Source: Noviherbaspirillum malthae | GTDB lineage: Bacteria > Pseudomonadota > Gammaproteobacteria > Burkholderiales > Burkholderiaceae_D | Assembly: GCF_015352985.1 (NCBI RefSeq) | Contig: NZ_JACYXF010000001.1 | Location: forward strand, 248,001 to 312,000 | Direction of reading: 5' to 3' | DNA: 64,000 nt | In this document: positions 18,559 to 27,879 of the stretch, one piece after another | How positions within the stretch are numbered: the stretch's first letter is position 1 | Layout: every line of letters starts with the position of its first letter | Program-made: the position numbers and the translations under genes | Notes under the pieces: generated by a model | What the model was told of the DNA's origin: nothing | The model's database searches: none | What the model saw: only the letters and a program-made list of their open reading frames with translations

Positions 18559-20283
18559 ATGCGCGCATCACGATTTTTTATTTCCACTCTAAAAGAAGCT
18601 CCCTCCGACGCCGAAATCATCAGCCACAAACTGATGATGCGCGCCGGGATGATCAAACGTCTCGGTTCCGGCATCTATACCTACATGCCGATGGGCCTGC
18701 GCGTGATCCGCAAGGTGGAAAACATCGTGCGCGAGGAAATGAACCGTGCGGGCGCGGTGGAACTGCTGATGCCGGTGGTCCAGCCTGCGGAACTGTGGCA
18801 GGAGACCGGCCGCTGGGACAAGATGGGCCCCGAACTGATGCGCGTGAAGGACCGCCACGGCCGCGATTACGCGATCCAGCCGACCTCGGAAGAGGTGATC
18901 ACCGATGTGGTTCGCACCGAAATCCGGTCTTACCGCCAGTTGCCCGTCAACTTCTACCATATCCAGACCAAGTTCCGCGACGAGCGCCGTCCCCGCTTCG
19001 GTCTCATGCGCGGCCGGGAATTCACGATGAAGGATGCCTATTCCTTCGACCGCGATGTGGAAGGAATGCAAGACTCCTACCAGGCGATGTACGACGCCTA
19101 CGTGCGCATCTTCGACCGTTTCGGCCTGCAATTCCGGGCGGTGGCTGCCGACAACGGCGCCATCGGCGGCTCGGGTTCGCATGAATTCCACGTCATCGCC
19201 GATACCGGCGAGGACGCGCTGGTCTACTGCCCCGAATCCGACTACGCGGCCAATATCGAGGCGGCCGAGGCGCTGGCGCCCACGGGCAAGCGTCCCGCGG
19301 CAGCCCAGCCGCTGGCCAAGACGCCCACGCCGGGCAAGGCCAAGTGCGAGCATGTGGCCGAACTGCTCGGCCTGCCGCTGGCGCAGACCGTCAAATCCAT
19401 CGTCCTCGCCGTGGAGAAGGAAGATGCGGAAAAGGAAATCTGGCTGCTCCTGTTGCGCGGCGACCATGAATTGAACGAGATCAAGGCGGCCAAGGTGGCC
19501 GGTCTTTCCGGCTACCGTTTCGCCAGCGAAGGCGAAATCCTGGAATGGTTCGGCACCAAGCCCGGCTATCTCGGCCCGATCGGCACGAAGAAACCGGTGA
19601 AGGTCGTGGCCGACCGCACCGTGGCGCAGATGGCCGATTTCGTCTGCGGCGCCAACGAGGAAGATTTCCACTATACCGGCGTCAACTGGGGCCGCGATCT
19701 GCCCGAACCGGTGGTGGCCGACCTGCGCAACGTGGTCGCCGGCGATGCATCCCCCGACGGCAAGGGCAGCCTCGCCATTCAGCGCGGCATCGAGGTGGGC
19801 CATGTTTTCCAGCTCGGCACCCGTTATTCCGAGGACATGAAGGCTACCTATCTCGACGAGACCGGCAAGCCGCAGCTGATGCAGATGGGCTGCTACGGCA
19901 TCGGCGTCACCCGTATCCTGGGCGCCGCCATTGAACAGAATTTCGACGACAAGGGCATCATCTGGCCGGCGTCGATCGCGCCGTTCGAGATCGTCCTGTG
20001 CCCGATGGGCTATGACCGCAGCGAAGCCGTCAAGGCCGAAACCGACAGGCTGTACGAAGGCCTGCTGGCCGCGGGAGCGGATGTGATCGTGGATGACCGC
20101 GGCGAACGCCCGGGCGTCATGTTTGCCGACTGGGAACTGATTGGCGTGCCGCATCGCATCGTCGTCGGCGACCGCGGCCTCAAGGAAGGCAAGCTCGAAT
20201 ACCAGGGCCGGCGCGATGCTGCGGCAACGCCGGTTCCTGTAGCCGAGATGCTCGACTTCATCAAGGCCAAGCTCGCCTCCTGA
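18559..20283 (+). CDS. proS: Prolyl-tRNA synthetase (bacterial type with editing domain)
   Basis: Class II aminoacyl-tRNA synthetase charging tRNA-Pro. 574 residues, the normal bacterial-type length. Motif 1 lies in the [20 protein letters not shown] region, motif 2 is [24 protein letters not shown] (seen in two parts), and motif 3 is [18 protein letters not shown] YbaK-like editing insertion covers about residues 225-400, with an anticodon-binding domain after 475. ATG 18559 opens the family N-terminus [19 protein letters not shown]. Confidence 0.97.
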   Translation: MRASRFFISTLKEAPSDAEIISHKLMMRAGMIKRLGSGIYTYMPMGLRVIRKVENIVREEMNRAGAVELLMPVVQPAELWQETGRWDKMGPELMRVKDRHGRDYAIQPTSEEVITDVVRTEIRSYRQLPVNFYHIQTKFRDERRPRFGLMRGREFTMKDAYSFDRDVEGMQDSYQAMYDAYVRIFDRFGLQFRAVAADNGAIGGSGSHEFHVIADTGEDALVYCPESDYAANIEAAEALAPTGKRPAAAQPLAKTPTPGKAKCEHVAELLGLPLAQTVKSIVLAVEKEDAEKEIWLLLLRGDHELNEIKAAKVAGLSGYRFASEGEILEWFGTKPGYLGPIGTKKPVKVVADRTVAQMADFVCGANEEDFHYTGVNWGRDLPEPVVADLRNVVAGDASPDGKGSLAIQRGIEVGHVFQLGTRYSEDMKATYLDETGKPQLMQMGCYGIGVTRILGAAIEQNFDDKGIIWPASIAPFEIVLCPMGYDRSEAVKAETDRLYEGLLAAGADVIVDDRGERPGVMFADWELIGVPHRIVVGDRGLKEGKLEYQGRRDAAATPVPVAEMLDFIKAKLAS

Positions 20284-20291
20284 GCCGCAGC

Positions 20292-20900
20292 GTGAAGTGT
20301 CTGTCCCTGCGCCGTCTGGCCGCGCTCGCGGCCATGGCGGCAAGTCTCTGCGCGCATGCCGGCAATCAGAAGGAGGAGGCGCTGGCCGATTCGGTCCGCC
20401 TCGCCCTTGCTCGGTCCATCAGCGATGCCCGTCCGCCGAAGCCGGAATTTCCCGATATCGAGGAGCGCATCAAGTATCTGCACTGGCTGGGAGAAATGTC
20501 CGAGCGGCTCAAGAAGCGCCTGCCCGACATGCAGGTCAGGCGGGAATTCCTGCAGACCGCCTGGTACGAGGCCAAGCGGGCCGGGCTCGATCCGGCCATG
20601 GTGCTCGGCCTGATCCAGGTCGAATCCGGCTTCCGCAAGTACGCGGTCTCGCATGTGGGTGCCCACGGCTACATGCAGGTGATGCCCTTCTGGACCCGCG
20701 TCATCGGCGACGGCGACCGCAGGAAGCTGTTCAACATGCAGACCAACCTGCGCTATGGATGTTCGATCCTGCGGCTCTACCTGGACATGGAGAAGGGCGA
20801 CCTGTATCTGGCGCTCGGGCGCTATAACGGCAGCCGGGGCAGGCCCGAGTATCCCAATGCCGTGCTGGCGGCATGGAAGCGCTGGGAATTCAAGCAATAG
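20292..20900 (+). CDS. Lytic transglycosylase (SLT domain), exported
   Basis: Peptidoglycan lytic transglycosylase cleaving MurNAc-GlcNAc bonds. 202 residues from a GTG at 20292, eight bases after proS. The signal peptide (LRRLAALAAMAASLCAHAG) has a cysteine near its end, but the lipobox is weak. The catalytic glutamate is E111 in IQVESGF. The SLT landmarks GYMQVMPFW and YNGSRG are present, the latter in place of the common YNAGPG. Overlapping or closely spaced with proS, so probably co-transcribed. Confidence 0.88.
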   Translation: MKCLSLRRLAALAAMAASLCAHAGNQKEEALADSVRLALARSISDARPPKPEFPDIEERIKYLHWLGEMSERLKKRLPDMQVRREFLQTAWYEAKRAGLDPAMVLGLIQVESGFRKYAVSHVGAHGYMQVMPFWTRVIGDGDRRKLFNMQTNLRYGCSILRLYLDMEKGDLYLALGRYNGSRGRPEYPNAVLAAWKRWEFKQ

Positions 20901-20965
20901 GCAAACAATGAGGTGGGCCTGGCAGCGCTGTACCTGATGCACCCTACAAAGGCCGTCCCGCCCCA

Positions 20966-21004
20966 CAAACAAAAACGCCCGCGCGATGCGGGCGTTTTTG
21001 TTTG
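20966..21004. terminator. Bidirectional terminator, transglycosylase / SWIB gene
   Basis: CAAACAAAAACGCCCGC (20966-20982) and its exact complement (20988-21004) form a 17-bp stem with a 5-base loop; A and T runs on both flanks fit use from either side. Confidence 0.92.
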
Positions 21005-21021
21005 GCTTCCGGAAAGACAAA

Positions 21022-21528
21022 TTATTGCAGGTGGCTGGAAATGAGTTTGGTCATTTCGAACATCGACACTTGCTTCTTCCCGCCAAACACGGCTTTCAAC
21101 TTGTCGTCTGCATTGATCATGCGCTTGTTCGCATCATCCTGCAGCTTGTTCTTCTTGATGTAGTCCCAGACCTTCTTGGTGACTTCAGTGCGAGGCAGCG
21201 GATTGGCGCCGATCACTGCGCCCAGCGTTTCGGACGGAGTCAGGGGCTTCATGAATGCAGCGTTGGGCTTGCGGGGCGCTTTCGCGGCCTTCTTTGCCGG
21301 AGCGGCTTTCTTGGCGGGTGCTGCGGCCTTCTTCGCCGGAGCGGCTGCCTTCTTCGCTACGGGCTTTGCTGCTGCCTTCTTTGCTGCCGGTTTTGCGGCT
21401 GCCTTCTTGGCGGGTGCCGCGGCCTTCTTTGCCGGAGCTGCTTTCTTTGCTGCGGGTTTTGCCGCTGCCTTCTTCGCTGCGGGCTTCTTGGCGGCCGTCT
21501 TGGCCGCGGGTTTCTTGGCTGTTGCCAT
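21022..21528 (-). CDS. SWIB/MDM2-domain protein with histone H1-like tail
   Basis: A 168-residue protein. Residues 1-85 are almost only Lys, Ala and Pro (AAKKPAAKKAAAKPAAKK-type repeats), like histone H1 C-terminal tails. Residues 90-168 form a SWIB/MDM2 domain (AFMKPLTPSETLGAVIG, VTKKVWDYIKKNKLQD, LKAVFGGKKQVSMFEMTKLI). SWIB proteins of this kind occur in Chlamydia and many betaproteobacteria; a DNA-compaction or DNA-topology role is presumed, not proven. ATG 21528 has GGAGG nine bases upstream; a TTG two codons earlier is less likely. A second histone-like gene is at 33612-34298. Confidence 0.85.
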   Translation of the reverse strand: MATAKKPAAKTAAKKPAAKKAAAKPAAKKAAPAKKAAAPAKKAAAKPAAKKAAAKPVAKKAAAPAKKAAAPAKKAAPAKKAAKAPRKPNAAFMKPLTPSETLGAVIGANPLPRTEVTKKVWDYIKKNKLQDDANKRMINADDKLKAVFGGKKQVSMFEMTKLISSHLQ

Positions 21529-21926
21529 CTTCAAGCCTCCTTCACAAAGTGTGTGGGAAATTGCGTCATATCACGCAACGCTAATAGTGGTGCGGTTTCA
21601 CGTGGTATGCAAGTGTTTTTTGATCGTTTTGTTATGAATTCTCCAGAGGGCGTCAAGGCTTTTCTTCATAGGGGAAAACGCATGAATTCAAACGGTCTTC
21701 GGATGCGCTCCGTTCGGACCGAAAACAGGCATCCGATTCGATGAACCCGAGGGGCCGGAAAGCAGGAGGAAGCGACGACAAAGCCATCGCATGACGGGCA
21801 GGGCAGGTGAAGCCGAGGAGGCCGAGAGGAGGGGAAGAAACGAGGAAAAGCAGGGAAGAACGCGGGAGGGAAGGAAGGCCGCGGCGGCTCAGAAGGCCGC
21901 CGCGAATCAAGGAAGGCCGCTGGCGA
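21529..21926. other. 398-base intergenic region with polypurine tract
   Basis: No credible gene. It must hold the promoter of the SWIB gene (minus strand, right side of 21529-21700) and the 3' end of the ffh transcript. The plus strand from about 21802 to 21879 is strongly purine-rich (AGGAGG, GAGGGGAAG and AGGGAAGGAAGG blocks), so the ffh transcript has a long pyrimidine tail here. The perfect hairpin at 21880-21904 lies at its left side. Confidence 0.6.
21880..21904 (-). terminator. Hairpin after ffh
   Basis: CGCGGCGGC (21880-21888) and GCCGCCGCG (21896-21904) form a perfect 9-bp GC stem with a 7-base loop, 22 bases past the ffh stop. No U-run follows on the minus strand, only mixed C and T, so termination may be inefficient or Rho-assisted. 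Confidence 0.5.
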
Positions 21927-23294
21927 TTACCTCGCGCCGGGCATCATTCCCTTCATGCTGCGCATCATTTTCATCATGCCGCCGCCCTTGAGCTTCTTCA
22001 TCATGGATTGCATCTGCTCGAACTGCGACAGCATGCGGTTGACTTCCTGGACCTGCACGCCGGCCCCCGCCGCGATGCGGCGCTTGCGCGATGCCTTGAT
22101 CAGTTCGGGCTTGGCGCGTTCCTGCGGCGTCATGGAATTGATGATGCCCTCCATGCGGCGCACCTGCTTTTCCGCCTGGTCCATGTCGGCATTGCCTGCC
22201 GCCTGCTGGAATTGCGCGGGAAGCTTGTCGATGAGGCCGGACAGTCCGCCCATCTTCTTCATCTGGCTGAGCTGCGACTTGAAGTCGTTGAGGTCGAACT
22301 TGCCGCCGCCCTTGATCTTGTCGGCCAGATCCTTCGCGGCTTCGACATCGACGCCCTTGCGGGCTTCCTCGACCAGGGCCAGGATGTCGCCCATGCCGAG
22401 GATGCGATTGGCCATGCGGTTCGGATCGAAAGGCTCCAGACCGTCCAGCTTTTCGGCCACGCCGGCGAATTTGACCGGCTTGCCGGTGATGTGCCGCACC
22501 GACAGCGCCGCTCCGCCCCGGGCGTCGCCGTCGAGCTTGGTCAGCACGACGCCGGTCAGGGGCAGGGCGTCATTGAAGGCCTTGGCGGTATTGATGGCAT
22601 CCTGGCCCAGCATGGCGTCGACGACGAACAGGGTTTCGATTGGCTTGAGCGCAGCGTGCAGGGCAGCGATTTCCTGCATCATCGCCTCGTCGATACCCAG
22701 GCGGCCGGCGGTATCGACGATCAGCACGTCGTGATAATGCTTCTTCGCATAGTCGAGCGCGGCGAGCGCGATGTCGACCGGCTTGTCGGTCGGCTGGGAC
22801 GGGAAGAAGTCGGCGCCGACCTGGCCGGTCACCGTCTGCAGCTGGCCGATCGCGGCCGGGCGGTAGACGTCGGCGGAAACGGTGAGGACCTTTTTCTTCT
22901 TCTGTTCCCTGAGAAATTTGGCAAGCTTGCCGACGGTGGTGGTCTTGCCGGCGCCCTGCAGGCCGGCCATCAGGATGATCGCCGGCGGCTGGGTTGCAAA
23001 ATTGAGCTGGGACGCTTCGGGACCGAGGTCGCCGCCCATGATGGCGGCCAGCTCGCGCTGCACCACGCCCACCAGCGCCTGGCCCGGCGTCAGCGAGCCG
23101 ATGACTTCCTCGCCCATCGCCTTTTCCTTGACGCGGGCAATGAATTCGCGCACCGCGGGCAGCGCGACGTCGGCTTCGAGCAGCGCCAGGCGGACCTCGC
23201 GCAGCATCTCCGCGGTATTGGATTCGGTCAGGCGCGCTTCACCGCGCATCGTTTTGACGACTTTGGCAAGCCGTTGGGTAAGATTGTCGAGCAT
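21927..23294 (-). CDS. ffh: Signal recognition particle protein Ffh
   Basis: GTPase subunit of the signal recognition particle, binding 4.5S RNA and signal sequences and docking with FtsY. 455 residues from ATG 23294. An N domain covers 1-90, then the G domain has GLQGAGKTTTVGKLA, DTAGRLG and TKLDGDARGGAAL. The methionine-rich M domain includes GAGVQVQEVNRMLSQFEQM and ends KMMRSMKGMMPGAR. The frame remains open upstream to 23417, but only 23294 gives the family start MLDNLTQRLAKVV. No clear Shine-Dalgarno is visible. Divergent from the ypjD-like gene. Confidence 0.96.
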   Translation of the reverse strand: MLDNLTQRLAKVVKTMRGEARLTESNTAEMLREVRLALLEADVALPAVREFIARVKEKAMGEEVIGSLTPGQALVGVVQRELAAIMGGDLGPEASQLNFATQPPAIILMAGLQGAGKTTTVGKLAKFLREQKKKKVLTVSADVYRPAAIGQLQTVTGQVGADFFPSQPTDKPVDIALAALDYAKKHYHDVLIVDTAGRLGIDEAMMQEIAALHAALKPIETLFVVDAMLGQDAINTAKAFNDALPLTGVVLTKLDGDARGGAALSVRHITGKPVKFAGVAEKLDGLEPFDPNRMANRILGMGDILALVEEARKGVDVEAAKDLADKIKGGGKFDLNDFKSQLSQMKKMGGLSGLIDKLPAQFQQAAGNADMDQAEKQVRRMEGIINSMTPQERAKPELIKASRKRRIAAGAGVQVQEVNRMLSQFEQMQSMMKKLKGGGMMKMMRSMKGMMPGAR

Positions 23295-23400
23295 GGGAGG
23301 ACGGGTTTTCTGCAGTTGAACGGGCGCCGCGCCGAAGGGGCAGCGGAAAACATTCATTCTACCCGATGCCGCTTTTTCCTCCCGCTGCAAGGCCCGTACG

Positions 23401-23427
23401 GTCTGCACGGTCTGCACGGTCTGCCCG
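23401..23427. repeat. 9-bp tandem repeat (three copies)
   Basis: GTCTGCACG occurs twice (23401-23409, 23410-23418) and a third time with one change (GTCTGCCCG, 23419-23427), in the 271-base gap between the divergent ffh and ypjD-like genes. It could be replication slippage or a set of direct operator repeats. Confidence 0.6.
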
Positions 23428-23565
23428 ATGTCACGCCGGCATGCCAGGATGCAAAGCCTGCAAGCGTGCCGCCGGCGGCCTTTCCGCCCGCACCTGACAC
23501 ACGCGGTGTAGTAAACTCACCCGGAACTCCAATGAATCCGGCCCCGGCCAATATCTCCCTGCATA

Positions 23566-24375
23566 ATGCATACCTATTTTTTCGTACTGGCAGCCCTGCT
23601 CTATGCGGCCGGTGCCGCCCTGCCATCGAAGCAGCGCGTGGCCATTTCCGTGGCGACCGCGACCGGCTGGGCGCTGCACGGCGGAGCATTGTGGGCGGAC
23701 ATGCTCAGTCCGGGCACGCTGCGGATCGGCTTTGCCATCGTGCTGTCGGCCACCTTGTGGATTTCGGTTGCCGCCTACTGGCTTGAAAACCGCAATTTCT
23801 CGCTCGACGGCTTGCGCGTGCTGGTGCTGCCGACGGCTGCGCTGGCGGTCGTCCTTCCTGTTGTCTTCCCGGGCAGCCTGATACCGCTGGAGGGACGCTC
23901 CGCCCTGTTTCCGTGGCATGTCGCCATCGCCATCCTGGCCTACAGCTCGCTGACGATTGCCGCGTTTCATGCGGTGCTGATGGCCCTGCAGGAGTCGCAG
24001 CTGCATGCGCCGCCAGGAGAGGCGCGCGGCCGCTGGCTGGCGGTGGCGATCGAGCGCCTGCCGGCCTTGCTGACCATGGAAAGGCTGCTGTTTCGCCTGA
24101 TCAGCTTCGGTTTCGCTCTGCTGACGCTGACGGTATTGTCGGGCGTGTTTTTCTCGGAAGAGCTGTTCGGCACCGCCTTCCGCTGGGACCACAAGACCAT
24201 CTTCACCATGCTGTCCTGGGCGCTGTTCGGCCTGCTGCTGGCGGGCCGGTTCTGGCGCGGCTGGCGCGGCAAGACGGCGCTGCGCTTTACGCTGACCGGC
24301 TTCGCCACGCTGCTGCTTGCCTATGTCGGCAGCCGTTTCGTGCTGGAAGTGGTGCTTCACCGGAGCCTGGCATGA
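23566..24375 (+). CDS. YpjD/CcsA-like cytochrome c assembly-family membrane protein
   Basis: 269-residue inner-membrane protein of the CcsA/CcmC/YpjD family. About eight hydrophobic segments are visible. The family core is PWHVAIAILAYSSLTIAAFHAVLMALQE (in two parts) and a conserved histidine in FRWDHKTIFTMLSWALF. Cytochrome c biogenesis proteins of this family handle haem, but YpjD-type members next to ffh have no proven role in that process. It is divergent from ffh, as ypjD is in E. coli, and overlaps the next gene by four bases (ATGA). Confidence 0.85.
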   Translation: MHTYFFVLAALLYAAGAALPSKQRVAISVATATGWALHGGALWADMLSPGTLRIGFAIVLSATLWISVAAYWLENRNFSLDGLRVLVLPTAALAVVLPVVFPGSLIPLEGRSALFPWHVAIAILAYSSLTIAAFHAVLMALQESQLHAPPGEARGRWLAVAIERLPALLTMERLLFRLISFGFALLTLTVLSGVFFSEELFGTAFRWDHKTIFTMLSWALFGLLLAGRFWRGWRGKTALRFTLTGFATLLLAYVGSRFVLEVVLHRSLA

Positions 24376-24632
24376 AGCTGCTGATCTGGGTGCTGGTTGC
24401 GGCGCTGGTCGTGTTCTGGATTTTCCTCTCGCGGAAAAAGCAGCAGGCATCCCGCAAGTCTGGTCCGGATCGGGCATCGCCCTCGGCCGGCCGGCCGGGT
24501 CCCGGCGATGGGGAAGTAATGATTGCCTGCACCCGATGCGGCATCTATCTGCCTTATTCCGAAGCCGTGATCGGCGCCACCGGCGCTCCCTTCTGCAGCG
24601 AAGATCACCGCCTTGAACATGAGCGGCGGTAG
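24372..24632 (+). CDS. PP0621-family small membrane protein with cysteine motif
   Basis: An 86-residue protein. One N-terminal membrane segment (residues 2-20) is followed by a polar linker and a C-terminal metal-binding-like motif, CTRCGIYLPYSEAV...FCSEDH. It resembles the PP0621 family found between ypjD and pilS in betaproteobacteria; function is unknown. The ATG overlaps the previous stop (ATGA), indicating translational coupling. The frame extends far upstream in ypjD, but that part is not coding. Confidence 0.8.
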   Translation: MKLLIWVLVAALVVFWIFLSRKKQQASRKSGPDRASPSAGRPGPGDGEVMIACTRCGIYLPYSEAVIGATGAPFCSEDHRLEHERR

Positions 24633-24676
24633 GTTCGGCCCGGCCGTGGTCCGGAAGCCGGCCGGACAATAATCCG

Positions 24677-26365
24677 ATGCATCCGATTTCCGCCCTGCCG
24701 CTGGAAAGCCGCGATACGTTCTGGCGCACGCTCCAGACCTTCTGCATGACGCGCATTCTCATCACCGTGGTGCTGCTGGTCTATTTCGGCATCAGCGCCA
24801 TCAGGGGAGAACAGGCGTCCGACCGGTTTGCCGACTGGCAAACCTGCCTGCTGTACCTGCTGCTTGCGATCGGTTTCGGCCTGATGTCGGCTTATGTGAA
24901 GCGGCGCTTCATGCTGCAGCTGCTGACCCAGCTGGTCATCGATATCGGGGCGATTTCATTGCTCTACGTCTTCGCCGGCGGCGCGCGCAGCGGTCTTGCG
25001 ATTCTCTATCTGTTCCCGCTGTCGGGCGCAGCCATTCTCGCGCCGCTGGTAATAGCGCTGTTTTTCGTCTCCATCGTTACGCTGGTGCTGCTGGGCGAGA
25101 GCGTTTACCAGACGTTCACTTCGATGGCCGATGTCTCGCCGTCGCAAGCCGGACTGTATGGCGCGGCCTTCTTCGCCGCCATCTTCCTGATCAACCGTCT
25201 GGCGGCTCGGCTGATCAAGCAGGAGGCACTGGCAGCGCAGCGCGGCAGGGACCTGCAATTGCAGGAAGCCATCAACCGGCTGGTGATTGCCGACATGGGC
25301 GACGGCATTCTCGTGGTCGGCGACGACACCGAGGTATTCGCCGGCAATCCCGCGGCCGAACGCATGCTGGGCATGTCGGTTGCCTACGGCCGGCCTCGCT
25401 ACAAGCTGGCCGACCTGCCCGCGCTGGGGCCGATCGCCGATGCGTTCGCAGCATGGCGCAAGGGCGATTCCCTGCGCATGGCGCATGACGGGTCATCGTC
25501 GATCTATGTCACCGTCAAGCCCGTGGGCGGCAACACGCGCGGCAATACCCGCGATGGCCGCCGCGATCTCGCCTCGCATCTCAAGCTGCGTTTCGCCACG
25601 GTCGAGGGTGTCGGCCTGACCAACGACCGCACCGTCATCTTCCTGCAGGACGTCAGCGAAATAGAAAACCAGGCGCAGCAGCTGAAACTGGCGTCCATGG
25701 GGCGCCTGACGGCCAGCATCGCGCATGAAGTGCGCAATCCGCTGTCGGCGATTTCGCATGCGGCGTCGCTGCTGGGTGAAGACGCGCTGGACCCGACCCA
25801 GAAGCGCCTGCTCAATATCGTCAGCGACAACGTGGTGCGGCTGAACCGCCTGATCGAAGACATCCTGAAACTGTCGCGCAAGGCACATGCGCAGACCGAC
25901 CCCGTGCGGCTCGCGCCTTTCCTGTCCGAGCTCGTGAGCGAACTCGGCGCGACGCACAAGATGGCGCCGGGCCTGATCAGGCTGGAAGACACCGCACACC
26001 TGCAGGTGCGCTTCGACCCGCTTCATCTGCGCGAGATCGTCGTCAACCTGCTCACCAATGCGCTTCGCTACGCCAGCGGCCGGCCGGGCAGCATTTCCAT
26101 CCATGCGGTGTTACCGACGGCCAACCGCCTGGAACTTCACATTCAGGATGACGGTCCAGCCATTACGCCCGAGGTCCGCGCGCATCTGTTCGAGCCTTTC
26201 TACACCACGTCGAGCAAGGGCACCGGCCTGGGTCTCTACGTCGCGCGCGAATTGTGCTTGAATAACGGCGCAATGCTGGATTACGAATACCGCACGGATC
26301 TGCCGGGCGGCGGACAGGATGCGGGCGAGCCCAGCGGACGCTTCGTGATCACCTTCGCCATCTAG
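24677..26365 (+). CDS. pilS: Sensor histidine kinase PilS
   Basis: Membrane kinase of the PilS/PilR system controlling pilin transcription. 562 residues. Six hydrophobic segments occupy about residues 25-180, a PAS domain about 200-330, then the HisKA domain with the phospho-acceptor H350 in SIAHEVRNPLSA. The HATPase domain follows with the N box NLLTNALRYAS and G boxes DDGPAI and GTGLGLYVA. PilS in Pseudomonas senses pilin levels in the membrane. pilR follows after 29 bases. Confidence 0.93.
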   Translation: MHPISALPLESRDTFWRTLQTFCMTRILITVVLLVYFGISAIRGEQASDRFADWQTCLLYLLLAIGFGLMSAYVKRRFMLQLLTQLVIDIGAISLLYVFAGGARSGLAILYLFPLSGAAILAPLVIALFFVSIVTLVLLGESVYQTFTSMADVSPSQAGLYGAAFFAAIFLINRLAARLIKQEALAAQRGRDLQLQEAINRLVIADMGDGILVVGDDTEVFAGNPAAERMLGMSVAYGRPRYKLADLPALGPIADAFAAWRKGDSLRMAHDGSSSIYVTVKPVGGNTRGNTRDGRRDLASHLKLRFATVEGVGLTNDRTVIFLQDVSEIENQAQQLKLASMGRLTASIAHEVRNPLSAISHAASLLGEDALDPTQKRLLNIVSDNVVRLNRLIEDILKLSRKAHAQTDPVRLAPFLSELVSELGATHKMAPGLIRLEDTAHLQVRFDPLHLREIVVNLLTNALRYASGRPGSISIHAVLPTANRLELHIQDDGPAITPEVRAHLFEPFYTTSSKGTGLGLYVARELCLNNGAMLDYEYRTDLPGGGQDAGEPSGRFVITFAI

Positions 26366-26394
26366 GCTCCGGCCACCCCACTATATATATAGAC

Positions 26395-27879
26395 ATGACC
26401 GCACCCCGTATCCTGGTAGTCGATGATGAAGCCGACCTGCGCGAATTGCTCGAGATCACGCTGATCAAGATGGGCCTCGATGTCGACAGCGCCGATTGCC
26501 TGGCTGCCGCGCGCAGCCGGCTCATGCAAAACGAGTACGGCCTGGTCCTGACTGACATGCGCCTGCCGGACGGATTGGGCATCGAACTGGTGCGCGAGGT
26601 CAGCGCGCAATACAGGAATACGCCGATCGCGGTCATCACCGCCTACGGCAGCACCGACAATGCGGTATCGGCGCTGAAGGCGGGCGCCTTCGACTATCTC
26701 AGCAAGCCGGTGGCCCTCGACCAGCTGCGGCTGATGGTGCAGTCGGCCTTGCGCATCCGCAAAGCCGATGTCCCTGCCGGCGCGGCTGCGGCACCGGCCG
26801 GCGGAGTCGCATCGCCGCTGGTGGGGCAGTCCGCGGTGATGCAGGACCTGCGCGCGCAGATCGTCAGGCTCGCGCGCAGCATGGCGCCGGTCGCCATCAC
26901 CGGCGAGTCGGGCAGCGGCAAGGAACTGGCCGCGCGCGACATCCATGCGCACAGCGCACGGGCGGACAAGCCCTTCATCGCCGTCAATTGCGGAGCGATT
27001 CCGGAAGCCCTGATGGAAGCCGAGTTCTTCGGCTACCGCAAGGGTGCATTCACCGGCGCCAACGACGATCGCGAAGGCTTCTTCCAGGCGGCCAATGGCG
27101 GCACGCTGATGCTGGACGAAGTCGCCGACCTGCCCCTGCCGATGCAGGTCAAGCTGCTGCGCGCGATCCAGGAGCGGCGCGTGCGCAAGGTGGGCGCAAC
27201 CACCGAGGAGCCGGTCGACGTGCGCCTGGTCAGCGCAACGCACCAGAACCTGGCCGAGTGCGTCGAGCAGGGCAGGTTCCGCCAGGATCTCTACTACCGG
27301 CTCAATGTGATCGAACTGCGCCTGCCGCCGCTGCGCGAACGGCTAGACGACATCGCATTGCTCGCCGACGCGATTCTTGCCCGCCTCTCCGGTCCGGGCA
27401 CGCCGACGGTATTGTCGCCGGCGGCATTGGATGCGCTGCGAGGCTATTCGTTTCCTGGAAACGTGCGCGAACTTGAGAACGTGCTCGAACGCGCGATCGC
27501 GTTTGCCAATGACGGCGTGATCGAAGTGGCGGACCTCGCACTCAAGCGCGGCGCCTCGGGAGTGCCCGATTCGCCCCAGCCCGCAGGCCGGCCGGCGGCG
27601 CCTGTGACGGCACCTGCTTCTGACCCTGCTCCCGCTGCGGCGCCATTGGCCGCTCAGGCAGCTCCTGCTTTGCCTTCCGCATCCGCAGTCGTTGCGGCTG
27701 AAGTGCCGCAGCCGGCTTCCCTGCTCGATCAGCTGGACAAGGTCGAGCGCCAGATCATCGAGCGCACGCTGCAAAGCGTAGGCTTCGACCCGTTGCAGGC
27801 GGCGGAAAAGCTCGGGCTGAGCCGCCGCCAGATGCAATACCGCATGCGACGCCTCTCGATTTCCCACTCAGAACAATGA
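26395..27879 (+). CDS. pilR: Sigma-54 response regulator PilR
   Basis: NtrC-class activator of pilin genes. 494 residues. The receiver domain (1-120) has phospho-acceptor D54 in [10 protein letters not shown] and K107-type lysine in YLSKPV. The AAA+ domain has Walker A GESGSGKE and the sigma-54 loop GAFTGA (in [12 protein letters not shown]). A Pro/Ala-rich linker (about 395-450) precedes a Fis-type helix-turn-helix ending [14 protein letters not shown]. It overlaps ampD by four bases. Its usual target, pilA, is not in this window. Confidence 0.94.
   Translation: MTAPRILVVDDEADLRELLEITLIKMGLDVDSADCLAAARSRLMQNEYGLVLTDMRLPDGLGIELVREVSAQYRNTPIAVITAYGSTDNAVSALKAGAFDYLSKPVALDQLRLMVQSALRIRKADVPAGAAAAPAGGVASPLVGQSAVMQDLRAQIVRLARSMAPVAITGESGSGKELAARDIHAHSARADKPFIAVNCGAIPEALMEAEFFGYRKGAFTGANDDREGFFQAANGGTLMLDEVADLPLPMQVKLLRAIQERRVRKVGATTEEPVDVRLVSATHQNLAECVEQGRFRQDLYYRLNVIELRLPPLRERLDDIALLADAILARLSGPGTPTVLSPAALDALRGYSFPGNVRELENVLERAIAFANDGVIEVADLALKRGASGVPDSPQPAGRPAAPVTAPASDPAPAAAPLAAQAAPALPSASAVVAAEVPQPASLLDQLDKVERQIIERTLQSVGFDPLQAAEKLGLSRRQMQYRMRRLSISHSEQ

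Noticed and set aside
21653..21910. 85-codon ORF in the gap between the SWIB gene and ffh
   Set aside because: Composition follows the polypyrimidine bias of the strand (Pro/Leu/Ser-rich), with no Shine-Dalgarno or family similarity.
23401..23427. 9-bp repeats as an iteron-type origin
   Set aside because: Only three copies, no DnaA boxes or replication gene nearby; the context is a plain intergenic region.
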